Source of the DNA: Acidisoma sp965199065 | GTDB lineage: Bacteria; Pseudomonadota; Alphaproteobacteria; Acetobacterales; Acetobacteraceae | Direction: 5' to 3' | Length of the DNA: 64,000 nucleotides | Assembly (NCBI RefSeq): GCF_965199065.1 | Contig: NZ_CBDAQN010000003.1 | Span: 310,001 to 374,000, forward strand | Shown: positions 53,109-60,966 of the stretch, piece by piece | Position numbering within the stretch: position 1 is the first letter of the stretch | Layout: every line of letters begins with the position of its first letter | Notes under the pieces: generated by a model | What the model was told of the DNA's origin: nothing | Databases searched by the model: none | What the model saw: only the letters and a program-made list of their open reading frames with translations | Position numbers and translations under genes: made by a program

Positions 53109-54109
53109 TGCTGAACCTGCTGACGGACATTCCCGGCATCCTGGTCGGCCACGCGACCGACCTCGCCCTCGGCTCGGGCGTGACCGCGATCATCTTCGAG
53201 CGCCCGGCCATCGCCTCCGTCAGCGTGCTCGGCGGCGCGCCGGCCGGCCGCGACACCACCATGCTCGACCCCGAAATGACCGTCGAGCGGGTGGATGCCA
53301 TCGCGCTCGGGGGCGGCTCGGCGTTCGGCGCGGACGCGGGCGGCGGCGTGCAGGCCTGGTTACGGGAGCAGGGCCGCGGCTTGGTCTTCGGCCCGGTGCG
53401 GGTGCCGATCGCGCCCGGCGCGATGATCTTCGACCTGCGCAACGGCGGCAAAAAGGACTGGGGGCGCTTCTCGCCCTATCGCGAACTGGGCTACGCCGCC
53501 GCCGAGGCCGCTCGCGCGCAGTCCTTCGCGCTGGGGACGGCCGGCGCCGGAACGGGCGCCACGACGGCCTTCGTCAAGGGCGGCATCGGCTCGGCCAGTG
53601 ACCTCACGGCTCACGGCTTCCGCATCGCGGCGCTCACCGTCACCAACGCCGTCGGCAATCCGCTGATCGGGACCGGGCCGCACTTCTGGTCGGCGCCCTT
53701 CGAGCAGAACCGGGAGTTCGGGGGCCTGGGCTGGCCACCGGCGCCTCTGCCGGCGGAGGCCCTGCTCCCGCGCTTCAAGGGGTTGCCCGATCCCACGCCG
53801 GAAGCCGGCACCACCATAGGCCTCGTCGTCACTGACGCCCCGTTGACCAAGGCGCAGGCGAAGCGCCTCGCCATTGCGGCGCAGGATGGTGTGGCCCGCG
53901 CCATACTTTCCGCGCATCTTCCATTCGATGGCGACACGATGTTTGCCGCGTCGACCGGCGAGGGGACAGCCGTCGATGCGCTCCAGCTTACGCTGCTCTG
54001 CCATGCCGCAACCATGGTGACCGCGCGCGCGGTCGCACGCGGCGTTTTCGAGGCAACCGCCCTGCCCTATCCGGATGCCCAGCCCGATTGGCGCACGCTC
54101 TTCAGGTAA
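53108..54109 (+). CDS. P1-family Ntn hydrolase (DmpA/NylC-like)
   Basis: The 333-residue protein belongs to the DmpA/BapA/NylC fold. Visible motifs are ITDIPGILVGHA-like TDIPGILVGHATD, GGGSAFGADAGGG and TTIGLVVTDAPLTKAQA. In relatives the chain cuts itself before a Ser/Thr that becomes the nucleophile; here Gly234-Thr235 is the candidate, giving a beta chain of about 99 residues. These enzymes hydrolyse beta-peptides, N-terminal amino acid amides or nylon oligomers. It overlaps speB by one base and the convergent amidase by 8 bases. Confidence 0.87.
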   Translation: MLNLLTDIPGILVGHATDLALGSGVTAIIFERPAIASVSVLGGAPAGRDTTMLDPEMTVERVDAIALGGGSAFGADAGGGVQAWLREQGRGLVFGPVRVPIAPGAMIFDLRNGGKKDWGRFSPYRELGYAAAEAARAQSFALGTAGAGTGATTAFVKGGIGSASDLTAHGFRIAALTVTNAVGNPLIGTGPHFWSAPFEQNREFGGLGWPPAPLPAEALLPRFKGLPDPTPEAGTTIGLVVTDAPLTKAQAKRLAIAAQDGVARAILSAHLPFDGDTMFAASTGEGTAVDALQLTLLCHAATMVTARAVARGVFEATALPYPDAQPDWRTLFR

Positions 54110-55586
54110 TGGCCTCGTATTCGGCGGCGTAGGAGAGCAACGCGCCCTCGCTCCACAGCCGGCCTACAAAGAGCAGGCCGAACCCCACACCTGACGGATA
54201 GAGACCGGCCGGCACCGTCACGCCTGGCAGGCCGGCGATGTTGATCTCCGATACGGAGGTTTCCTGAATCTGATCCGGCGAGAAGAGCAGCGGCGGCTCG
54301 GACCGCGTCTGCGGCATCGCCACCGCATCGAGGCGATGCGCGCTCATGACGCGGTCGAAAACCGCCAGATACTCCTCCCGAACACGGAGAAAATCGGTGA
54401 GATCAGGCGGGTGCGTGTAATCCGCGCAGAGGTCCGCGAATCCCTTGTTGTCCCACAGATAGCCAAGCGGACCCGCACGATCGAACGGGTCGGCGCGGGT
54501 CAGCTGCCTGAGGGTCTCGAGCGAGTGGACTGCGCTCTGCGGACCGAGCCCCGCAAGGTAGCGGTCGAAGTCGTAGACCACGCTCTCCTCGCCCCGCGCG
54601 TCATACTGCATGGCGCTCACGAAGCGCGCGATCTCGGCGAAGCCGGAACCCGCGAAGGGATCGGGCACCAGCACGGCCCCCAGTTCGCGGAGCCCCTCGC
54701 AGGCGCGGGCGAACAGCGCCTCGGTGGCCGGGTGGAGCGCCGCCGCGCGCCAGCCGGGACCGTAGAGCCCGATCCTCTTGCCCTGCAGAGCGCCCGGAAC
54801 CAGGGCCTCGACATAGCCGCCGGAAGGACGACGGCCGATTGCCGCGACCGTCTTGGGATCGTCGGCGGAGTAGCCCGCAAGCACATCGAGCGCGATCGCG
54901 GCGTCCGCCACCGTCATCGCCACAGGCCCCACGACATCCCGCGTGCTGTTGGCGAGCGGCATGACGCCGGAGTTGGGCACCAGCGCGAAGGTCGGCTTGA
55001 TGCCGACCAGCCCTTGCGCCGCCGCCGGATTCTGGATGGAGCCGCCGGTCTCCTCCGCAAGTCCGATAACGGCATAGCCGGCGGCGACGCCCGTGGCGCT
55101 GCCGGTGCTGCTGCCGCCGGGCGCGCGGTCGGGCGCGATCGCGTTCAACGTGGGCCCTGCCCAGCTGTTATTGGCGTTGGTGCCGCTGGCGCTCATCACC
55201 GGCACATTGGTCTTGCCGAGCAGCAGAGCGCCGGCCCGGCGCATCCGGGCGACGACCGGAGCATCGCGCGCGGGGATGAGATCGAGACCACCCGCACGGG
55301 CGGAGAGCACCGACCAGCCGCCAGTGGTCGGCAGCCCCGCCATATCCATGGTGTCCTTGACCAGAACCGGAACCCCGGCCAGCAGCCCCACCGGCTGACC
55401 GGCCGCCCGGCGGGCATCGATCCGCTGAGCGTCCGCGAGCACGTCGGGGTTTGGCGTAATGACGGCACGGAGCCGCCCATCCTCGGCCGCAATCCGGGCC
55501 AGCGACTGCCTGGCCACAGCCTCCGCCGTGATCTCGCCTTTTGCCAGCGCCGCCGTCAGCGTCTGCACCGTCCAAGGCGCGGTCAT
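54102..55586 (-). CDS. Amidase-signature hydrolase
   Basis: The 494-residue enzyme has the Ser-cisSer-Lys triad of the amidase signature family: Lys77 in VPVLVKDTMD, Ser159 in APGGSSTGSA and Ser183 in EETGGSIQNPA, with the 24-residue Ser-Ser spacing normal for the family. It hydrolyses amides such as peptide amides, aryl amides or lactam-like oligomers. It is the last gene of the dipeptide transport operon, coupled to the permease gene by ATGA, which suggests that it acts on an imported substrate. Confidence 0.92.
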   Translation of the reverse strand: MTAPWTVQTLTAALAKGEITAEAVARQSLARIAAEDGRLRAVITPNPDVLADAQRIDARRAAGQPVGLLAGVPVLVKDTMDMAGLPTTGGWSVLSARAGGLDLIPARDAPVVARMRRAGALLLGKTNVPVMSASGTNANNSWAGPTLNAIAPDRAPGGSSTGSATGVAAGYAVIGLAEETGGSIQNPAAAQGLVGIKPTFALVPNSGVMPLANSTRDVVGPVAMTVADAAIALDVLAGYSADDPKTVAAIGRRPSGGYVEALVPGALQGKRIGLYGPGWRAAALHPATEALFARACEGLRELGAVLVPDPFAGSGFAEIARFVSAMQYDARGEESVVYDFDRYLAGLGPQSAVHSLETLRQLTRADPFDRAGPLGYLWDNKGFADLCADYTHPPDLTDFLRVREEYLAVFDRVMSAHRLDAVAMPQTRSEPPLLFSPDQIQETSVSEINIAGLPGVTVPAGLYPSGVGFGLLFVGRLWSEGALLSYAAEYEAIT

Positions 55587-56395
55587 GCCCGTCTCCGTCG
55601 CTTCAGGTCAAAAACGTCGCGCAACCCGTCACCGAGCATGTTCAGGCCGAGGACAGCCGCGGCGATCGCAAAACCGGGAAACACCGACAGGAGTGGCGCC
55701 GTATAGATGTACGTTTGGGCATCGTTCAGCATCCGGCCCCAGCTTGGCATCGGCGGCTGCGCGCCCAGCCCCACGAACGAGAGCGCCGCTTCGGCGAGAA
55801 CTGCGAGCGAAAGCTGGATGGTGATCTGCACGATCAGCACGCCGGTGATGTTGGGCAGGATATGGACCATGGTCACGCCCGGCTTGCCGCGGCCCAAAGC
55901 GCGGGCAGCGCGCGCGAAATCCTGCACCCAGATGACCGAGGCCGCGGCGCGGGTCACCCGGGCCAGAACCGGCGCGGTGAAGATGCCGATGGCGACCATC
56001 GCGGTATAAGCGCCGGGACCTCGCAGGGCCGTCAGCATCACCGCCGTGAGCAGCGCCGGAAAGGCGAAGGCGAGATCGGCGCCCCGCATCAGCACCTCCT
56101 CCGTCCAGCCTCGGCGAGCGGCGGCGATCAGCCCCACGGGCACGCCGATGACGCAGCCCAGCGCCACCGCGACCGCCGCGACGACGAGGGAGTTCTGGGC
56201 GCCGACCATGATCATGGACAGCACATCGCGGCCGAACGGATCGGTGCCGAAGGGATGGGCGGACGATGGTCCCGCGAGGCGATGGAGAATGTCGATCCCT
56301 GTCGGCGCATAGGGCGTCCAGAGGAGGGAGACGGCGGCCATGAGCAGCACGGTGGCGGTGATGCCGCCCCCGACGATGATGCGGAGGAGGCTCAT
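55583..56395 (-). CDS. Dipeptide ABC transporter permease, DppC type
   Basis: From ATG 56395 the 270-residue permease has an N-terminal helix, PFGTDPFGRDVLSMIM before helix 2 as in all OppC/DppC proteins, and the coupling EAA loop ARAARALGRGKPGVTMVHILP. It pairs with the DppB-type permease whose stop it overlaps by ATGA, and the amidase gene overlaps its own stop in the same way. The frame continues upstream but is not coding there. Confidence 0.93.
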   Translation of the reverse strand: MSLLRIIVGGGITATVLLMAAVSLLWTPYAPTGIDILHRLAGPSSAHPFGTDPFGRDVLSMIMVGAQNSLVVAAVAVALGCVIGVPVGLIAAARRGWTEEVLMRGADLAFAFPALLTAVMLTALRGPGAYTAMVAIGIFTAPVLARVTRAAASVIWVQDFARAARALGRGKPGVTMVHILPNITGVLIVQITIQLSLAVLAEAALSFVGLGAQPPMPSWGRMLNDAQTYIYTAPLLSVFPGFAIAAAVLGLNMLGDGLRDVFDLKRRRRA

Positions 56396-57339
56396 GTTTC
56401 CCGGCTTCGCAGCCGTGGGTCGATTGTCGCGTTCACTAGGTCGACGATGAAGTTGATGACGATGACGAGCGCTGCAAAGAGCAGGACGAGGTCCTGGACC
56501 AGCACGAGATCGCGCTGGCCGATCGCCTGAAAGAGCAGCGAGCCGAGGCCCGGCAACGCGAAGACGTTCTCGATGATGATGGTGCCGGCGAGCAGGAAGG
56601 AAAACTGCAGACCCATGAGGGTGATGACGGGAATGAGCGCGTTCGGCACCGCATGGCGCCAGAGGATGCCGCCTTCCGAAAGACCCTTGGCGCGCGCCGT
56701 GCGGAGAAACTCCCTGATGCCGATATCCAGCACGGCGCCACGTGTGACGCGGGCGAGGATCGCCGCCTGGGGGATCGCGAGGGCGATCGTTGGCAGCACA
56801 AGCGCCTTGAGCGAGGCGCCGGCGCCATGCCACCAGCCGGGAAAGCCGCCTGCCGGGAACCAGGTGAAATGCACGGCGAAGGCGAGGACGAGCAACAACG
56901 CCAGCCAGAAATCCGGCACCGCGACACCGATCTGGGTGACCGCCATGATGCCGCCGTCCAAGGCGCCGCGCCGGGACGCCGCATAGACGCCGAGCGGGAT
57001 CGCAAGCGCCGTCGAGAGCAGCATCGCCATGACGGCGAGCGGCAACGTGACGCCGATGCGCTGCAGAATGAGGGATGCGACTGAGGCATCATAGGCAGTG
57101 CTGCGTCCGAAGTCGCCCGTCATCAGGTGCCCGGCCCAACGCAGATAACGCAGCCACACCGGCAGGTCGTAGCCCAGCTGATGCCGGAGCGCGGCGAGCG
57201 TATCCGGCTGGGCGTCCGGTCCGAGGATGACGAGCGCCGGATCGCCGGGCAGGATCTGCAGCACGACGAAGACGACGAGGGACGCGACGACGAGCGCCAC
57301 CGCCAGTGCGATGGAGCGGCGCAAAAGAAAAGCAGTCAC
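56392..57339 (-). CDS. Dipeptide ABC transporter permease, DppB type
   Basis: The 315-residue permease starts with GTG at 57339 and has the DppB pattern: VVLQILPGDPALVILG after helix 1, six hydrophobic helices and the coupling loop REFLRTARAKGLSEGGILWRH. With the DppC partner it forms the channel. It is separated from the binding protein gene by 61 bases containing interleaved inverted repeats, which may lower its expression relative to the binding protein. Confidence 0.93.
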   Translation of the reverse strand: MTAFLLRRSIALAVALVVASLVVFVVLQILPGDPALVILGPDAQPDTLAALRHQLGYDLPVWLRYLRWAGHLMTGDFGRSTAYDASVASLILQRIGVTLPLAVMAMLLSTALAIPLGVYAASRRGALDGGIMAVTQIGVAVPDFWLALLLVLAFAVHFTWFPAGGFPGWWHGAGASLKALVLPTIALAIPQAAILARVTRGAVLDIGIREFLRTARAKGLSEGGILWRHAVPNALIPVITLMGLQFSFLLAGTIIIENVFALPGLGSLLFQAIGQRDLVLVQDLVLLFAALVIVINFIVDLVNATIDPRLRSRET

Positions 57340-57345
57340 CGCAGG

Positions 57346-57401
57346 CGGTTCTTTCTCGCGACCAGGATGGGCCGCCCAAAGAACCGGAAAACTCCCATCC
57401 T
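57346..57401 (-). promoter_or_regulatory. Interleaved inverted repeats between binding protein and permease genes
   Basis: Arms CGGTTCTTT (57346-57354) and AAAGAACCG (57378-57386) form a perfect 9-pair stem. Arms AGGATGGG (57364-57371) and CCCATCCT (57394-57401) form a perfect 8-pair stem. The order a-b-a'-b' means they are mutually exclusive hairpins or an H-type pseudoknot in the transcript. The second arm begins at the stop codon of the binding protein gene. It is a good candidate for transcript processing or differential expression control. Confidence 0.6.
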
Positions 57402-58900
57402 CATGGGGCCCAGGAAACGCCCGTCACGTCGTTGATGGGCATCGGATCGTTCGACCACATCCCGCGCAGATGCGCGCTCCAGATGCCGATCTTCGGCAAT
57501 GCGAACAGAAAGACGTTGGGCTCGTCGGTCGCAAGTTGACGCTGCAACTCCTGCACCAGCGCCGTCTGCCGGGCGGGGTCGGTCGCTGCGATATATTCTG
57601 CGTACAGCGCCTTATAGGCCGGGCTGTCGTAGTTGAAGTAGTAGTGCGGACGGGCATAGATATCGAGATCGCGCGACTCTGTATGCGCGATCACCGTGGC
57701 GCTGAAGTCTGACTGGGTGAAGACCTGGGTGAGCCACTTGGCCCATTCGACGGATGACAGCCTTGCGTTCAGCCCCACCTGCGCAAGATAGGCGGCAATG
57801 AGTTCGCCACCTCGCTGGGCGTAGCTCGGCGGCGGCAGAGTGATGGTGAAACTCGTCCCTGGAGCGATGCCCGCGGCCTGCAACAGTGCGCGAGCCTTGG
57901 CGGGATCGTACGGGTAGGTGTTCGAGAGATCGACGTAGCCCGGATCCCCTGGCGTGTAGTGGGAGCCGATCGGCGTGCCCAAACCCGAATACGCCGCCTC
58001 GATGATCGCACGACGGTCGAGCGCATAAGCGAGTGCACGCCGCACACGCACGTCATCGAACGGCTTGCGGGCGTCGTTCAGGGCCAGGATGACCTTGCCC
58101 TCGGTCGTGCCGATGTCGACGGTGAAGCGCGGATCATGCCGGAATTTCGGCACCGTCTCGGGCGCCGGAAAGTTCGGGTAGGCGTCGAGCGAGCCGGACA
58201 GAAGGGCCGCGGTGGCGGCGGCCGGGTCGCCGATGATGCGGAAGGTGACCGCCGAAAGCTTCGGCGCCGGCCCCCAGTAATGCGGGTTGCGCACGAGTTC
58301 GATGCGGTCGCCGGGAACCCAGCGGCTGAAGCTGAAGGGCCCGGTGCCGACCGGATGGGTCTTGTCGGTGGCGGCGGTTTGCGGCGCCACCATGACCGCG
58401 TCGCCCCAGGCCATGTCGTAGAGGAAAGTCGACGTCGGATGCCTGAGCGTTACCACGGCCTCCGCCGGGGTCGGACAGGCCACCTTTGCGATCGGCGCGA
58501 AGAGCTGTTTCTGGGCGTTGATGCTGTCCGGTGCCGCCGCGCGTGCATAGCTGAACTGAACGATGGAGCAGTCGAAGGGCGTTCCGTCCTGGAACGTGAC
58601 ACCGCTCTGGAGCGTAAAGCTATACGTCAGCCCGTCGGGCGAGATCGTCCAGGATTTGGCGAGGCCGGGCTCGACCGCGCCGGATCGATCGATCCGGGTG
58701 AGCCCCTGAAAAATGTTGGCATAGGTCACTTCCCGGATGGCCGAAGCGGCGCCGGCGGTGGGGTCGAGACCCGGCGGCTCGAGCGGAAGGCCGATCGTCA
58801 GGGTGTCCGGCGGCCCGGCCAAAGCGCGGAAAACCGGCAGGATCGTCAGCACGCTCGCCGCAAGCAGGATGTTAAAGCGCCTCGTGTGCTGTTTATTCAA
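57401..58900 (-). CDS. Dipeptide-type ABC transporter binding protein (SBP family 5)
   Basis: The protein starts with TTG at 58900 (GAGG 8 bases upstream), giving 499 residues. A signal peptide (NILLAASVLTILPVFRALAG) precedes the SBP_bac_5 domain with TLTIGLPLEPPGLDPTAG, the helix PFSFSRWVPGDRIELVRN and DVRVRRALAYALDRRAI. It would bind a peptide or similar solute in the periplasm. The permease genes and amidase follow. No DppD/DppF ATPase gene is present, so the energy subunits must come from elsewhere. Confidence 0.92.
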   Translation of the reverse strand: MNKQHTRRFNILLAASVLTILPVFRALAGPPDTLTIGLPLEPPGLDPTAGAASAIREVTYANIFQGLTRIDRSGAVEPGLAKSWTISPDGLTYSFTLQSGVTFQDGTPFDCSIVQFSYARAAAPDSINAQKQLFAPIAKVACPTPAEAVVTLRHPTSTFLYDMAWGDAVMVAPQTAATDKTHPVGTGPFSFSRWVPGDRIELVRNPHYWGPAPKLSAVTFRIIGDPAAATAALLSGSLDAYPNFPAPETVPKFRHDPRFTVDIGTTEGKVILALNDARKPFDDVRVRRALAYALDRRAIIEAAYSGLGTPIGSHYTPGDPGYVDLSNTYPYDPAKARALLQAAGIAPGTSFTITLPPPSYAQRGGELIAAYLAQVGLNARLSSVEWAKWLTQVFTQSDFSATVIAHTESRDLDIYARPHYYFNYDSPAYKALYAEYIAATDPARQTALVQELQRQLATDEPNVFLFALPKIGIWSAHLRGMWSNDPMPINDVTGVSWAP

Positions 58901-59006
58901 CGGCTGAACCTCGCGGTGGTGTGCTGCAGTGCAGAAGACCACCACCAGGGACAGATGCCAACAGGGTGCGCGCCCGGACGCACCGGCCGCACCGCTCACG
59001 GCTGTG

Positions 59007-60875
59007 TCAGAACTCCGACCAGTTGTCCTCCTGGCTCTGAACCGGATCAGGGCGTTTAGCAGGCGCGGCGCTCTCGCGCGGCGGAGCAGCAAGGCTTCGG
59101 TTCGGACCAGGACGATCCGCGGCAGGAGGCCGAGCCGCGGGAGGACGATCCGCAGCAGGACGGGTCACGACGGCGCGCGGCGTGGAGGGAGCCTTGGCTG
59201 CCCCGCCCCCGCGCGATGTACGGCTTTGCTGCTCGCCGCCGGTCTTGAACTGCCCGACCAGACGGGTCAGTTCCTCGGCCTCGCTGGTGAGGCTATGGCT
59301 CGCCGCGGTTGCCTGCTCCACCATCGCGGCGTTCTGCTGCGTGACCTTGTCCATCTGATTGACGGCTGAGTTCACCTCGGCGAGGCCTGTCGCCTGTTCC
59401 TGGGCCGCAGAGGCAATCTCCGTCATCAACCCGCTCATCTGGTCGACATGCCCCACGATCCGGCCCAAGGCCTGACCGGTCAGGCCGACGAGACGCACAC
59501 CGGACCCCACCTGCTCGCCCGATGCCGAGATCAGGGCCTTGATCTCCTTCGCGGCATCCGCCGAACGCTGGGCGAGCGCCCGAACTTCGGTCGCGACCAC
59601 CGCGAACCCACGGCCGGCGTCACCCGCGCGCGCAGCCTCCACCCCCGCATTGAGCGCCAGAAGGTTGGTCTGGAACGCAATCTCGTCGATGACGCCGATA
59701 ATGTTCTCGATCTTCTTGGACGAGCCCTCGATCGCCTGCATGGCGGTCACGGCCTCGTCGACCACGGCGCCGGAGCGCTGAGCGTCCTCCTTCGCCGTGC
59801 TCACGACGCTGCGGGCCTCGACGGCCCCTTCCGCCGTCCGGCGGACCGTCGCGGTGATCTCGTCGAGCGCCGCCGCGGTTTCCTCCAGGCTGGCCGCCTG
59901 CTGTTCCGTGCGACGCGAAAGGTCATCCGAGGCAATGGTGATTTCTTTTGCACCCTCACGCACCGCATCCGCGTTGGCCGTGATGGACTTCATCGTTTCC
60001 TGAAGCTTGTCCACGGCGCGGTTGTAATCGATCCGGAGCTTGTCGAGTTCGATCGTGAGCGGTTCCGCGATCCGGCGCTCGAGATCACCATCGGCAAGTG
60101 CGGAAAGCGCGCCTGCAATCTCGGTGATCGACCGATCCCGGTTTGTCACGTCGCTGCAGATTTTAACGACCTTAAAGACGTTGCCCTTGTCGTCGAGAAT
60201 GGGATTGTAGGAACCCTGGATCGTTACGTATGCACCGTTTTTAGTGAGACGCCTGAACTCTGCAGCCTGGAACCTGCCGGCTCTCAATTCCTCCCAGAAA
60301 TGGGCGTATTCGGGCGTGCTGCGCTCGGACGGGTCGACGCACAGGCTGTGGTGCCTGCCTTTGATCTCGTCGAGCGTATAACCCATCAGTTTAAGGAAGT
60401 TATCATTGGCAGTCAGAATGGTGCCGTCGGGCTTGAACTCGATGAGGGCCTGCCCGCGCCCGATGGCGGCCATCTTTCCAGAAAAATCGAGGTTGGCCAG
60501 GCGTTCGCTCGCGTCGGCCCATTCCATCACATAACCGGCGCGCTTGCCGCCGGTCATGAGGGGTGTCACCAGCAAGTCGAAGACATGCGAACTGACCGTG
60601 ATCGTTACACTATGCGGCTGCTTTAGCTCGCTGAGTATCGTACGCTGGTGGGCCGGGTTCTTGTGAAAGATGTCGATGTTGCTGCCGATCATCTTCGCCA
60701 TGTCAAAGCGCGGAAGTTCTCTTTTAAGATCGTCCTCGACCTCATCCAAAAATTCCCGCAGCGCCGGATTGAGATAGACAACGTTGAAATGCACGTCAGC
60801 GATCATGACCTTGGCGCGCAGTGCGTCCAGAGACATCAAGCGTCTATTTTTGCCCTGCTGAAACGGCCGAAACAT
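59007..60875 (-). CDS. Soluble methyl-accepting chemotaxis protein with two PAS domains
   Basis: The 622-residue receptor lacks membrane helices. Two PAS domains occupy about 20-135 and 140-255 (ADVHFNVVYLNPALREF, FKPDGTILTANDNFLKLMGY). The signalling hairpin carries the conserved EIAFQTNLLALNAGVEAARA. A Pro/Ala/Arg-rich tail of about 70 residues ends in DNWSEF, resembling the NWETF pentapeptide that docks CheR/CheB. It should sense an internal signal such as redox or oxygen. No other che gene is nearby. Confidence 0.92.
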   Translation of the reverse strand: MFRPFQQGKNRRLMSLDALRAKVMIADVHFNVVYLNPALREFLDEVEDDLKRELPRFDMAKMIGSNIDIFHKNPAHQRTILSELKQPHSVTITVSSHVFDLLVTPLMTGGKRAGYVMEWADASERLANLDFSGKMAAIGRGQALIEFKPDGTILTANDNFLKLMGYTLDEIKGRHHSLCVDPSERSTPEYAHFWEELRAGRFQAAEFRRLTKNGAYVTIQGSYNPILDDKGNVFKVVKICSDVTNRDRSITEIAGALSALADGDLERRIAEPLTIELDKLRIDYNRAVDKLQETMKSITANADAVREGAKEITIASDDLSRRTEQQAASLEETAAALDEITATVRRTAEGAVEARSVVSTAKEDAQRSGAVVDEAVTAMQAIEGSSKKIENIIGVIDEIAFQTNLLALNAGVEAARAGDAGRGFAVVATEVRALAQRSADAAKEIKALISASGEQVGSGVRLVGLTGQALGRIVGHVDQMSGLMTEIASAAQEQATGLAEVNSAVNQMDKVTQQNAAMVEQATAASHSLTSEAEELTRLVGQFKTGGEQQSRTSRGGGAAKAPSTPRAVVTRPAADRPPAARPPAADRPGPNRSLAAPPRESAAPAKRPDPVQSQEDNWSEF

Positions 60876-60966
60876 GACATCTCCTACCTCGCCTGATCCC
60901 CTGATCGCGGCGCTCGGAAACGTTATGCATGAAGGGGGTTAACTCCCGGCTAAGCGCCCCGCCTGA

